Positions 1 through 10,650 are shown, numbered from the stretch's first letter. The stretch: 64,000 bases of DNA from Apoda limacodes (GCA_946406115.1 OX291553.1:67001-131000), one strand, 5' to 3'. Program-made: numbers and translations. Notes: generated by a model from the letters alone, not told the origin.

Positions 1-582
1 ATGCAATGACAATTTTATAGATTCAGAAATTAAATCCAAAAATGCGAATAAACCTTTTTGCAATGATTGTGCGAAAAGTCAGTAACTAAACTACATTTTT
101 AAAACCATGCAGTGTGACTGAGGTTTCTTTCATTATCTTTAAAATCTAATTAATAAATCTAATTCTATATTTAAAATCCTTAAAAAAACACAAAGAGGGT
201 ACCTAGGTACACACAAGATTAGTACAGACAGAATAAAACACTTAAAAACAAAACAAAAACATACGGATCTGGTTAGACATATTTTTTAAATTTAAATATG
301 GGTGCTGTGATGCCAAACAGGACGTCGACGCAGCGTATGCTGCAACAAGGTGCTGCAGCGCTGATTTTCAGCGTCGCCCTTAATAAAAAGGTTATGGATA
401 TGTGTTCTAGTTTAAGCTTAACTTAAGGTCAATATATATGTAGGCATAAATTGTATTTTCAGATATATAGAATAAAATTTAGTATATATATATATAAAAT
501 CAGTAAAATCATATAAAAATCATTAACATTATTAAAAATATTATTACTATTTAGCCTAGGAGGTATGTTGTTCCAACATTTG

Positions 583-1653
583 CTATCTGAAACTTCCGCG
601 AAAAGCGGCTGTTCGATGTTGTGGTATTTTCAAAACACTGTTTAAAACTCTCATATACCGAATATCGTCTTCTCTTCGCCACTTAAGTCTATCGAAAAGA
701 AATTTTGGATTATTGGTTTTGATCACCTTAAACAATAGCGTAGCCATGTGCAGCTCTCTGCGGTAGGACATCTTAAGAATGAAGGAGGTAATATGGCTAC
801 GTGGCGGTATATTAAAAGTGTACCTTGCACAGGCATTTTGTTCTCTCTGTATAATTCTATATGTTTTTGCTACCAACCTGGGGCCGTACACAGTATCTGC
901 ATAAGCTAACCTTGAAAGTACTAGAGAGTCACACAGTTTCATACGTAGCTCCTCACTTATAAAATCACGAATGCGATACAGAACTTTAAGGCGGTTAAAA
1001 CAATTTCGTACAATCTCTAAAACGTGACTTTCAAAGCGGAGACTGTCATCCATTAATACGCCCAGATTTCTCGTCTCGGTGACACGATCTCAGGTAGATC
1101 CTCCAAGAATGCTTGTAGTAGGATTCCTACTGACAATTTGGTCTATCTGTTTCCTTGAACCAAGTACTATGTACTTGACTTGCGTGGATTTAAAACAAGT
1201 GTGTTAGATTCAGACCACAGAGCTATGTTCTGCAAATCTTGATTAATTTTTACTACTGCACTATCAGTATCAATTAATATTAAATACTCCTTAGATCAAC
1301 GTTTAAAAAGGACGTTATTGTGTCAGTCAGTGCGTCAAAAAAAGTGTCAACATTAAGCCATGGCGGGCGATAAGCGGTACCTATAACAAGGCGCGTACCA
1401 TTTACGATTAGCCGTAGACACATATTTTGTTCGACGGGCGGTGCAGTTGGTGCGCGCACACTCGCACGCCGCCGCCGCGCATGCGCTCTCATGTGGACGC
1501 ACGACCATCCTCGCCCTCGCGTAGCCATGTCTCGTTGAGACCCATTATGTCTACATTATGTTGTTCCATTGCTACAATAAATTCATCATGTTTTGTGCCC
1601 AATGAGCCTGGGTTAAGAAATCCAATTTTTAGCTTAAGTTTTTTAGAAGTCAT
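583..1653 (-). pseudogene. LINE copy A ORF2 remnant (endonuclease start fused to RT C-terminus)
   Basis: Reading on the minus strand from the ATG at 1651-1653, the frame begins like copy B ORF2 (endonuclease start, AYRPPWLNVDTFFDALTD near 1340-1390). Near 1270 it jumps straight to the C-terminal third of the ORF2 protein (DDSLRFESHVLEIVRNCFNR onward). Between these points copy B has about 1.57 kb encoding the rest of the endonuclease and the RT fingers and palm, including the YADD motif, so the catalytic RT core is gone. The C-terminal part also lacks a few codons before the family's AATKCWN ending, which creates a stop at 583. It is a dead deletion derivative. Confidence 0.85.
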
Positions 1654-1993
1654 ATCGAAGATTAAAATAAACTACTTGCTTATTATTCTGCTGTAATAAA
1701 TAAATATACTTTGCGCGACCCGGCCAACCTGAAGCCATATTATAGCATAGCACAATTATCTTAAAAATAATACGTATATTGATTAATTGTATAAAAATAA
1801 TTATAAAATTTATGCCACTAGAACATGTTGAACCGTAATATTTAAAATGATTATATGATGTAGTTATTGTCATAAGAAAATGAATAAATTTAAGAATATA
1901 AAATCGAAATAAATATATTGAAAGTGAATTGGTGGTAACAGCAATATATGCAATTTGTTCAACGTTTGGCACCACAGCACTGACATAAAACAT

Positions 1994-2145
1994 GAAGAAA
2001 GAAGTTATTGGATTTTTGAAGGGTCGGCAACGCGCGAGTGATGCCCCTGGTGTTGCAAGCGTCCATAGGCCACGGTGACCGCTTATCATCAGGCGGACCC
2101 TGTGCTTGTTTGCCACCTTATTGGTATAAAAATATATATATATAT
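1994..2145 (+). repeat. 5'-truncated 3' end of the LINE J family
   Basis: The block interrupts the ORF1-ORF2 spacer of copy A; copy B is continuous at the same point. It begins aagaaagaagttattgga and ends ttggtataaaaatatata. Its reverse complement matches 49977-50128, the 3' end of LINE J, and shorter copies lie at 46356-46456 and 61472-61555. The A/TA-rich tail at the right places the element's 3' end there, so it is inserted in plus orientation. It carries no complete gene. Confidence 0.75.
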
Positions 2146-2335
2146 ATTATAAGCAGAAAAGATACTAGAAACAACATTAGTACAAACATAAAAACTTGTA
2201 CAATTTTATTTGTCAGCCAAAACAACATAAGTAACAAAATAAGCAAAACAAAAGCATCAGCGAAGCTATGGTTTTTTTTTCTGCTCACCAAATACTTAAC
2301 AAACACAAGAGACAAACATTTAGCCAACAAAAAAA

Positions 2336-2671
2336 TTAAACAATAACCTTAGCCAAGTCTGTATCGGATCTTATGCGTCGAGCTTCGATTTCCTGTCGGA
2401 GGCGCGCGTAAATACGACCGTCGCGCGACCAGACGTATCTCCAGTTATGTTTTGCAGCTTCCTGACGCGCCTTGTAAAATAACTGACGATTTGAGGTTGT
2501 GAGACGCTCATTGACATAAAACTTACGCGTGGGACCCGGCAAATTAAAACCGTCGGTATTGGCGCCGCGACGTACACGCGCGTTCCGCAACAGCTGGTCG
2601 CGCAGTCCACGCCACGCGAGCCGCACTGCGATCGGTCGTGGGCGCGGGGGACCACACCGCTACACACTTAC
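2336..2671 (-). pseudogene. LINE copy A ORF1, C-terminal piece
   Basis: This encodes the C-terminal domain of the ORF1 protein (YVNERLTTSNRQLFYKARQE, then a VWSRDGRIYARLRQE segment). It aligns almost residue for residue with the end of the intact copy B ORF1 at 35565-36587. The domain resembles the C-terminal domain of the FP protein family named after baculovirus FP25K. The reading frame is cut at its upstream side by the Jockey 3' fragment at 2677-2920. The piece ends in TDLAKVIV, as in copy B. Confidence 0.85.
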
Positions 2672-2676
2672 GATGT

Positions 2677-2920
2677 AATGGAAACTTATGTTTGTAATGG
2701 AAAGTGTCCTTTTATGATAGGGAGGGCATTTTCCAATATTTTAATTGGACGCTGTAAAAGAAAGGGAGAAAAGAAATGCCCTTGCTGAGTTTCTTGCCGG
2801 TTCTTCTCAGTACAAGGTCTCCCGCCCTGTAGACTTACGAACCGATGGCGTAGTGACATTCATAAGTGCTCAATTATTGTAGCCTAATCTGAATAAAATT
2901 ATATTGAATTGAATTGAATT
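2677..2920 (+). mobile_element. 5'-truncated Jockey-type LINE 3' end inside copy A ORF1
   Basis: About 244 bp match the last part of the element at 13013-14725: the shared stretch runs from tttgtaatggaaagtgtcct to the ATTGA-repeat tail. The LINE host sequence stops at 2676 and resumes at 2921. GATGT occurs on both sides (2672-2676 and 2921-2925), a 5-bp target-site duplication. The tail is a short ttgaa repeat instead of a long poly(A). No coding sequence remains. It inserted into copy A after copy A was in place. Confidence 0.9.
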
Positions 2921-2925
2921 GATGT

Positions 2926-3240
2926 CCCTGTCCTCGACATTTACGTCCAGTTTGCCGGCTATCAGAGAAACTATGTGTATTGGGTTCACACCTTTTAACT
3001 CCGGTATACATGAAATTTCTACATCGTTGAGCAGAAGGTCCTGATCGCGATCATTTAATTCTAGTTCTAAGCGCTCAATCATACCGACTAGCTCACTACT
3101 TTCACTTTTTTCAGCTGGATTTAGTTTCTGTTCTAGCGCCACCACTCTGACCTCAATCCCATCTACTCGTGTAATCAAGCTTTCGACCGCGGCAAAAAGC
3201 CGGCTAAATTTGGATCCAAAACTAGCCAATTCCTGGCGCA
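2926..3240 (-). pseudogene. LINE copy A ORF1, middle (coiled-coil) piece
   Basis: The minus-strand frame MRQELASFGSKFSRLFAAVE onward is the coiled-coil section of ORF1 (heptad-like VDGIEVRVVALEQK) followed by the linker SELVGMIERLELELNDRDQD. It corresponds to copy B ORF1 around 35935-36255. It is bounded on the left by the Jockey fragment at 2677-2920 and on the right by the BEL LTR beginning at 3241. The missing N-terminal part continues beyond the BEL element at 8975-9289. Confidence 0.85.
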
Positions 3241-3423
3241 TGTTCGAAAAGCGATGGGTTTAAGAAGTTGGGATGTTTCTAAATTAAAATCAGGAGTGGT
3301 TTTGATGCGACTGTAATTCTTCTATGGTAGGTCAGAAGTAAATATCATTTAATAAAAAAGTCTACAAGCTATAAAGATCATACGGTGAAAATTGCATGCA
3401 AAGGATCTGTAGGAACTTCAACA
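3241..3423 (-). repeat. BEL/Pao 3' LTR
   Basis: The 183-bp sequence starts TGTTCGAAAAGCG and ends GGAACTTCAACA on the plus strand. It is repeated at 8792-8974 with about four substitutions. Because the genes read on the minus strand, this is the 3' LTR. It abuts LINE ORF1 at 3240. A purine-rich tract lies directly inside it. Confidence 0.93.
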
Positions 3424-3440
3424 TGCCCCCGGGCTTTGAA
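3424..3440 (-). promoter_or_regulatory. Polypurine-tract candidate of the BEL element
   Basis: Directly upstream of the 3' LTR in element orientation lies AAAGCCCGGGGGCA, read on the minus strand. Its position matches that of a plus-strand priming tract, although it contains four pyrimidines, so it is an imperfect tract. Confidence 0.5.
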
Positions 3441-3459
3441 ATCTATGATTTCAACCACA

Positions 3460-5232
3460 CTAAACTGGAGATGAAGTGGGCAATGGACATATATTATTAA
3501 AGGCTCTTCTGATGAGTCCAGTTGTTGTCTTTATGTCTGCCACGCGAACTATGCCGTCGGGTCCAGGATGGCTGCCAACAACTCTACCCAGCTTCCATTT
3601 TAATGGCGGGAGATTGTCTTCTTTAACGACTACCAAAGAATCTAACTTCAATGCGTCCTTACAGGAACGCCACATCGTTCTTTGCTGCAACTCAGCAATA
3701 AATTCCTTGGTCCACCGTGACCAAAAATGCTGGCGAAGCAGTTCAATACGTTGGTAACGTGTTAGATGAGTCGGAGAGTCATTCATGTAGTCCCTCTGTG
3801 GTAAAGATGTTATTGGACGTCCAATCAAAAAATGACCAGGCGTAAGTGGTGTATAATCTGCTGGATCTGAGGAGAGTGGAGTCAGCGGTCGAGAGTTGAG
3901 TATCGCCTCCATTTGCGTAAGAGTCGTGTTAAGCTCTTCGTATGTTAAGTGACTGTTTCCCAACACTCGTAACAAATGATATTTGGTCGACTTCACACCT
4001 GCTTCCCAGAGTCCACCGAAATGAGGAGTATATGCCGGAATAAACCGAAAATTTATATTTTCGTTTGACATGCTTTCGCTTAAAGAGTTGCAATTCGTTT
4101 TTAGAAACTTGGATAACTCATTATAAGCACCAACGAATGAGGAGCCGTTATCAGAATATATATTAAGAGGCTTACCTCTTCTTGATATCAGCCTACGTAA
4201 CGCTTGTAAATAATTATTGCTCGTCAAATTACCCACAAGTTCTAAATGTATAGCTTTAGTGGTAAAGCATATAAAGATAGCCACGTAAACTTTTACCAGC
4301 CTGCACCCGCGACCTTGACGACTAGCACACATAATGGGACCCGCATAATCCACGCCCACATTTTCAAAGGGATATCCTCCTGGAAGAAGGCGCTGCTGTG
4401 GTAAGTTTCCCATTATTGGGGTCACGATTCGAGCTTTCATTCGTGTATAACGTACGCACTTGTGATAACAGGCTTTTGCCAAGTTGCGACCACCTATCGG
4501 CCAATACGTTTCCCTAATGGATGCTAGTAGCAAAAGTGGGCCTGCGTGCATTAATCTTTTATGCTCAAAATCAAATATTAACTTCGTAAAAACATGATTG
4601 GACTGTAGTAAGATTGGGTGTTTTTTATCATAATTAAAATTTGAGTTGTCAAGACGGCCGCCGACGCGCATTAAATTATTTTCATCCAAAAATACATTAA
4701 ATTTAAGAAGTCGACTTTTTTTAGGCAACCTTTGGTTTTGTAAAAGTATTTTATATTCCGAGAAAGACTCGTCTTGACACTTAGAAATTATAACATTTAA
4801 TGCGTTCTTTAATTCCTTTTCTTCAAGAAAGTTTTCCATAAGTTGTTTCCTGCTAGACTTAATAAAACGCAAAACATAAGCTACGGAACGTACAAGTCGG
4901 AGATAATTAGAAAATCTACTAAAATCTATAAGCCTATTATTAGTGAGGCCATCAACAGCAACATTTAAAATTATATCAGGTTTCGTTTCTGGTAACGTAC
5001 CAATATTTGTAGGCTGAGAAGGCCAATTCGATGGTTCTTGTTTTAAATAATTGGGACCAGACCACCACAAATTTAAATGTCGTAGATTACTAATATCTAC
5101 GCCTCTAGATATTAGGTCTGCGGGGTTTATAAGGGTTGGGACGTGTCTCCACGTAGAGTTGCCAGCTTTTTCTAATATTTCAGCTACGCGGTTACGCACG
5201 AATGGCTGAAGTTTAGAAGGCAATAATTTCAA
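3460..5232 (-). pseudogene. BEL/Pao integrase with C-terminal DUF5641-like domain
   Basis: 590 codons are open. In order: a segment joining RNase H to integrase (LNLWWSGPNYL), an H-C zinc-binding integrase N-terminus (HKRLMHAGP, then CYHKCVRYTR), the catalytic core with Asp in VGVDYAGP, Asp in IYSDNGSSF and Glu in FGGLWEAGVKS, and a C-terminal domain with PLTPGHFLIGRP and LPPLKWKLGRV of the DUF5641 type. These are the expected D, D and E residues of a DDE integrase, which inserts the cDNA into the host genome. The frame is out of phase with the preceding RT/RNase H frame by a small indel near 5230, so a normal polyprotein is not made. Confidence 0.9.
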
Positions 5233-6922
5233 CCAGCACTATGGTTGAATCGGTCCAAAAGTAAACCTTATCAATTTTTGCACGAAGAGAATTAATAACC
5301 TTTTCGTACAAACGAACACCTGTTAGAGCACCATACAACTCTAATTTTGGTATTGTTGTGGGTTTGATAGGAGCCACGCGACTTTTGGCTAACAACAAAC
5401 GCACCGTAACCACATTGTTCTCGTTAACACTGCGTGCGTAAACACACGCACCATATGCCTGTTCAGATGCATCCGAAAAAATATGTAGTTCTAATTTGAC
5501 ATAACGGTTGCATACAACAATTCGAGGAATGCGAATATTGTTTAACAATGGCAAATGTTTAATAATACTTTTCCAACGTGTACTTATTTCATATGTTAAT
5601 TGATCGTCCCAGGATAGCTTGTGTAACCATAGCTTTTGCAATAACATTTTCATAGTTATTACACAGGGCGATAAAAGTCCTAAAGGGTCAAATATTTGTG
5701 CAATAACAGAAAGTAAATCACGTTTAGTATTTCCATTAGGAATCAGCGAAGCTATTGGAAAGCAGAGTTCATCAGAATCTGCGTGCCAACCAAGTCCTAA
5801 CAATTTAGTCGGCTCATTAGATCCAATATTTAAGTCGAGTGATGTATGATCGGCCTTAGGGACCAACTGGGTTTCATTCGACTTCCATTTTCTTAGTGGC
5901 ATGCAAGCAGATGCAAGTGCATTAGTAATTTCGTGACGAACTTCATTCAACTCGTCTATATGGTCACCTCCAGTGAGTAAATCTTCAACATAAAAATCGC
6001 GCTGTATAATTTCAGCGACCTTGTCATTTTTACAGTCAATGCCTATCTGCTTAAGACAACGTGTAGCAAGATATGGAGCACTGGAGGTGCCATAAGTGAC
6101 CGTATTTAATTGATACGTCTTGACCGGCTCAGATAAATCATTACGCCAAAGTATTTGCTGCAAATACCGGTCAGACGGATGTACGACTATCTGTCTGTAC
6201 ATTTTTTCCACATCTGCGGATAAAACGTATTTATGTTGTCTAAAGCGGAGCAGTATCGACAACAGATCGTCCTGCACGGTAGGCCCGACCATCTGAATAT
6301 CATTTAAGGATATATTTGAGGTAGTAGGACAACTAGCATTAAATACTACTCTTAGTTTAGTTGTATTACTACTTTCTCGGAGGACACCGTGGTGAGGAAT
6401 GAAACATGTGTTTTGTCCCGAGTTAGGTGTTTCACATTCCGACATATGTCCTAGAGACTGATATTCTACCATAAAATCGTAATATAGCCTGTTAAATTCG
6501 GATGTATCCTTTTTTAATCTACGCTCTAAGGATAATAAGCATTGTGTAGCACGTTTATAGGAATCACCTAGAACTTCTGGGTTCTGTTTTAAAAGCAAAG
6601 GAACGCAGAAACGCCCGTCTTCACAACGAGTAGTATTTTGTAAAAAATGTTCTTCACACATCTTTTCTTCTAAAGAGTAATAAGAAGCCTTAGGACTCAC
6701 CTCCTCTAATTGCCAAAAACGCATTAAATTATTATTAATGACATTGTTATCATCAATGCCTGTAGAATTTATTTCAGCAAAGTTACATTTAACTTCATAT
6801 GGCAAGATATTCTTATAGTAGCCGACAGGACCTGAAATTATCCATCCTAACTTAGTTTCGCAAAGTGTAGGTGTTCCGTTACCTAACTTAATTTTACGCG
6901 AACCTAATATGTCCCAAAACAT
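5213..6922 (-). pseudogene. BEL/Pao reverse transcriptase / RNase H region
   Basis: The 569-codon frame starts inside the protease-RT linker (TKLGWIISGPV is typical of Pao-type polyproteins). It runs through RT motifs KLRVVFNAS and LSADVEKMYRQI to the motif that is normally YVDD, here FYVEDLLTGGD (near 5970-6000). It then continues to the connection and RNase H region (HIFSDASEQAYGACVYAR, WTDSTIVL). The first aspartate of the catalytic pair is a glutamate, which should reduce or abolish polymerisation. The frame ends early at 5213 through an indel and overlaps the integrase frame. Confidence 0.9.
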
Positions 6923-7316
6923 GTCAGCGCCTATTAAGATATCTATATCAGAAGGGTTTTAAAAGGTGGGGTCGGCAAGGCAAATGTCAGAGGGAATCTT
7001 AAAATCAAATAGATTTATTTCACGACTCGGCACTTTGTCGGTAATTGACGGCAAAACGAAACAATTAATAAATTCCGAGTAATTGTTATCTAATGACTTT
7101 ATTTGAACTCGACATAATTTGTTTATATGTGTAGTAAGATTGTTGATTAGTTGTCAAAATTAATTTTTGACACAACTTCTCAGTCATTAAACACGCGGTA
7201 CTTCCACAATCCAAGACACATCGAACAACATGTTCGCGATTGTTGTAGTCGTACAACTTAATTAAAGCTGTTGACAATAAAACATCATTTTGTTTTTTAT
7301 GAAATGGCAACGCCAT
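6923..7316 (-). pseudogene. BEL/Pao aspartic protease region
   Basis: The frame opens ALPFHKKQNDVLLSTALIKL and reaches a retropepsin-like VLDCGSTACLM (the usual D-S/T-G is DCG here). An indel near 7120 moves the frame, and it runs to a stop at 7086. The alternative frame carries the expected protease-RT linker down to an in-frame TAA at about 6957, just before IDILIGADMFWD. The protease would cleave Gag and Pol inside the particle. Here it is broken, and DCG at the active site is itself unusual. Confidence 0.8.
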
Positions 7317-7325
7317 GCTCGCAGA

Positions 7326-8690
7326 TTAAGCGACGTCCTGAATATTGTCATTTTTATTGAACCTCGTTGATGCTGATGGCCCACTTGACGGCACACTTGC
7401 CTTGGGCAAGTTAGAACTATCATTATTATGCGTATTTGAAGTATTTCTATACTCTGCTACATGAATGAGTGTGTTATGCCTACGTTTGCATATTTTACAA
7501 CTGGGTTTTTTACAGTGGTTAGCGAAGTGACCTGATTTTAAACAATTAAAACAAACCTTATAAGTCGGCAACAATTTTAGACGGGCTTCACTATTTAGGG
7601 CGAGGAACTGTGGACAATTAGTTAAGTTGTGATCACCATTACACTTAGGACAAGTTTTTTGGGACGAATCCGTTTGGTTTTTGGAATTCTGTACTGAGAC
7701 CATAGATCTAACTTTAGAATTAGTTTTGTGTGTAAGAACGGATTGATTGTTTCGTGATAGCTCTAAAGTTTCGAGTAAATCGGCACGATTACGAATAAAT
7801 GTAAGAAACTTGTCGAATTTAATTGAGCTATCTGTTTTTAATCGACCTTTGAACTCCTCCCACTCACGATAAGTTTTTTGATCTAACTTCTGAGTCATAA
7901 TATATATTAAAAGAGTATCCCAATGTTTAACAGGTTCCCCTAACGATTCTAATGCTCGTAAATTTTTATTTAATTGATCAATTAAACGTTTTAAATTGAC
8001 ACACGATTCTTTTGTAATAGCTTCTATATTAAACAAGGCAGAAATATGATTTTGTATCAATAAACGTTTATTGTCAAATCTTTCACAAAGAAGTTTCCAA
8101 GCTACAGCGTAGTTATTCGAAGAAAACTCGATAGACTGAATTACCACAGCTGCGGAACCCTTCAGAGACGCACGCAGATAGTGAAATTTATTTATATCGT
8201 CTATCTCGTCGTTGGAGTGTATGAGACTGGTAAAGGTGTCGTGAAATTCCAGCCAATTATCGTATAAACCACAAAATTTTGGCAGTTGTATAGTAGGTAA
8301 TTTAACAAGCTTGTGACTACTCATACGAGTATTTTTATCACTGCAACCGTCGTGATTATTAGAAAATGAATTTAACAAACCTTGTGCTTTGGCCAGAGAT
8401 TTGAAATATTGCGACTCAAATTCAGAACGTTCCGAGAACTGTATTTATACATTTTCGACGACACATTCTAACTGTAACTGCACCTCATCATATTGTTCAT
8501 ACAACGCTTCTATCTTAACCACACGTAATTGCAACTCCCTGATTTCTGCAGAGGTCAAAGGTTCGCTTGGAAGCGTTTCCAAGTAGTTCACAAAAGCAGT
8601 CAAACGACCCTTATAACTGCCTCGCTTTTTTATTAACTCCTTTTCGTCAGGCATTCTGGGAAACGAGTATTGTCGACCTTTATAACACAA
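7326..8690 (-). pseudogene. BEL/Pao Gag (DUF1759-like capsid plus CCHC knuckles)
   Basis: Two open stretches in the same frame (8690-8448 and 8444-7329) are separated by a TAA at 8445. The N-terminal part carries LETLPSEPLTSAEIRELQLR, a coiled stretch. The middle has the DUF1759-type signature LPTIQLPKFCGLYDNWLEFH and LKGSAAVVIQSI. The C-terminal part has CPKCNGDHNLTNCPQF and CFNCLKSGHFANHCKK zinc knuckles. Another TAA at 7326 separates Gag in frame from the protease. BEL elements usually make one Gag-Pol frame, so both stops are lesions or readthrough sites. Gag would form the particle. Confidence 0.88.
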
Positions 8691-8773
8691 CCACTTTTGT
8701 TCAGTAGGTATAATCTTCTTTTTTTTTAATAATCCACAGTAAATAACCGCTGATCCTTATTAATTGTTTATCT

Positions 8774-8791
8774 GGTTTCGATCCAGGACCA
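8774..8791 (-). promoter_or_regulatory. Primer-binding-site candidate of the BEL element
   Basis: Immediately inside the 5' LTR, the minus strand reads TGGTCCTGGATCGAAACC. It begins with the TGG that pairs with a tRNA CCA end. I could not assign the tRNA; the complement contains a T-loop-like TTCGATC. Confidence 0.6.
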
Positions 8792-8974
8792 TGTTCGAAA
8801 AGCGATGGGTTTAAGAAGTTGGGATGTTTCTAAATTAAATTCAGGAGTGGTTTTGATGCGACTGTAATTCTTCTATGATAGGTCAGAAGTAAATATCATT
8901 TAATATAAAAGTCTACAAGCTATAAAGATCATACGGTAAAAATTGCATGCAAAGGATCTGTAGGAACTTCAACA
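8792..8974 (-). repeat. BEL/Pao 5' LTR
   Basis: 183 bp, matching 3241-3423 except for about four substitutions (for example attaaattcagg against attaaaatcagg). In element orientation this is the promoter-bearing 5' LTR, followed by the primer-binding-site candidate. The flanking GCGCA at 8975-8979 is the right half of the target duplication. Confidence 0.93.
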
Positions 8975-9289
8975 GCGCATGACGGCAGTTTGTGTCTTGA
9001 TTTCTTTTAGTACCTGTGTAAGGTTGTCGCTGTTACATTCTGTTGGTGACAATAACTCCAGGCTTCCGCTGTCATTTAAGCCTGAGTGAAACTTAATCGG
9101 CGTCTCCATGCGGGGTTGTTTAATTGTACACTCAGGACACAACCATTTTGGCAGCAATTTGGAATTTTTAGGCAAATTTTGTCGTATATAACTGCAGCCT
9201 GTACATTTGACATTCTCAGTTGGACCCACAAACCTTCCGCAGGCAGCGCACTTTGACATTGCAGCGTGTATGTTAGGCAGAAAGTGCAA
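8975..9289 (-). pseudogene. LINE copy A ORF1, N-terminal PHD-like piece
   Basis: The minus-strand frame from 9289 begins MHFLPNIHAAMSKCAACGRF, as in copy B (36587). It contains the cysteine-rich PHD-type module CAACGRF...CTGC...WLCPECT. A short deletion removes the segment around the second pair of metal ligands (SYIRQNLPKN replaces the intact region). The frame continues to ALKEIKTQ-type sequence and is cut by the BEL LTR at 8974. It joins the coiled-coil piece at 2926-3240 once the BEL element is discounted. Confidence 0.85.
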
Positions 9290-9524
9290 ATTAGCTTATC
9301 GCAGCGATAACTTGCAATCCGGTTTCGATGACGTCGCCTTAGGCAGCTAGCGGAGCGAATATTCGCACCACTGTTATCTCACCTCGATAGCTGCGTCAGC
9401 TACACACCCACTCACTTTTACGCACTCTAGGTTCAAGTCCTCGGTACCGTTACAATATTGCCTTTACTGTCGAGGAATTACGAATAAATACTAGTCACTC
9501 TAGTTCCTCCCATAAGAGTGACAT
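9290..9524 (-). other. LINE copy A 5' leader
   Basis: This sequence matches 36588-36851, upstream of copy B ORF1, with scattered substitutions and small indels (shared cactctagttcctccca and agagtgac). It is the 5' untranslated region, where an internal promoter of this LINE would be expected, but no promoter motif can be asserted. Confidence 0.7.
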
Positions 9525-9535
9525 CTTTCTTTCTT

Positions 9536-10650
9536 TTTTGACATGAGTAAAGCTTTTGACTGCGTTTGTCAGTCACAACAGATTACTAAACAAGTGTGAA
9601 AGCTATGGTATACGAGGACAGGCTTTAAACTGATTGATTGAAAAGTTAATAGGAAAATCGTGATCAGTGTGTCGCAATAGATAAAGTAGATAAAGAACCA
9701 TGTCAAACAAATACCTATCATTCCTAGTACAATCGATATGGAGTGCCTCAAGGCAGCGTATTAGGTTCTTTGCTGTTTCTTGTTTATATAAATGACTAAC
9801 CAAGCTTTATTAATTATTAATCGATATTTTTACTGACGATATTTCAGTGATAATTTCGTTCGAACATAATATGACTACTTAGGAAAATAATATAAATTGA
9901 TGAAAATTGATGATGTGGTAAAATGGCTGAACTGTAATAATTTGAATGTTAATTTGACAAAGAACAAATACATCAAATTTCAAAATATTTAAATGTTTTC
10001 CCCAAAAATTGATATTACTTATAAGAACCTAAAAAATGAACAAACAAATATTCCAATACTATTCCTTTCTAGGAATAGTATTGGATGAATATTTTTTATG
10101 GAAATTTAACGTTGATAAAGTTTGTAACAATATAAATAGATTAATTTTCGTTCTTCGAAAACATTAATCAACTAATGACTTCAAAACAGCACTACTTGCG
10201 TATCGTGGTTACGTCGCCTTTGTGTTACGATACGGTTTTATATTACGGGGAAACTCTACTAACATCCAAGATGCATGTCTGTACAAAAGAAATGCATTAG
10301 AGCGATTTGTGATGGACCTTTGGAGTCTTGCAGGCTATTTTATAAAAGACATACTATCCTGACATTACCAAGTATGTATATATATGAAATAACTTGTTTT
10401 GTAAAGAGAAACCAACATATGTTCAGAAAACTTGGTGATAATGATATATTTTTTCGAAGGTATCCCAATAGATTGCGACATCCACGGACTCATACTTCCT
10501 TATTGCTATGTTATGGCTATTAAAGCTTTCAATAAAGTACCTAACACTTTTAAAGAAATGTCATTTAACCTATTTAGAAAAAAAATCTACTTATGGCTTG
10601 TTGAATTTTTTTTTTATCGTGTCAATGAATTTGTAAAATGACATTAATTA
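9536..10650 (+). pseudogene. Decayed LINE reverse-transcriptase relic
   Basis: Several frames of the plus strand together recall an RT. DMSKAFDCV occurs at about 9540-9566 and a YGIRGQALN-like stretch follows near 9600. A tail from 10275 reads RAICDGPLESCRLFYKRHTI and AFNKVPNTFKEMSFNLFRKK, typical of LINE ORF2 C-termini. Stops and frameshifts are too many for any function. The family is a different Jockey/CR1-group lineage from copies A-C. The 3' flank (10651-10768) is AT-rich without a clear tail. Confidence 0.65.

Larger units (their letters stand above)
3241..8974 (-). mobile_element. BEL/Pao LTR retrotransposon inserted in LINE copy A
   Basis: The element runs from LTR to LTR with 183-bp terminal repeats, each TG...CA on the plus strand. 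GCGCA is duplicated on both sides (3236-3240 and 8975-8979), the 5-bp duplication usual for BEL/Pao. The flanking LINE ORF1 joins correctly when the element is removed. Internal order on the minus strand is gag with zinc knuckles, aspartic protease, RT/RNase H, integrase with a DUF5641-like tail. The coding region carries three in-frame stops (8445, 7326, about 6957), frameshifts near 7120 and 5230, and a changed RT active site. The LTRs differ at about four positions. Confidence 0.93.
200..9524 (-). mobile_element. CR1-like PHD LINE, copy A (degenerate, host of nested insertions)
   Basis: This is a broken copy of the LINE family whose intact member (copy B) lies at 31664-36851. The match to B runs from the 3' untranslated part (about 205-540) through ORF2 pieces (583-1653), the ORF1-ORF2 spacer (1654-2335), ORF1 in three pieces (2336-9289) and the 5' leader (to about 9524, ending in the shared agagtgac). 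It is interrupted by a BEL/Pao element at 3241-8974, a Jockey 3' end at 2677-2920 and a short LINE 3' tail at 1994-2145. Relative to B it lacks about 1.6 kb of ORF2 at about 1270, so it cannot encode a working reverse transcriptase. The 3' limit near 200 is approximate. Confidence 0.85.

Noticed and set aside
481..497. TA-dinucleotide runs here and at 2128-2145 and 11055-11068
   Set aside because: Ordinary short microsatellites within LINE untranslated regions or tails, not worth separate calls.
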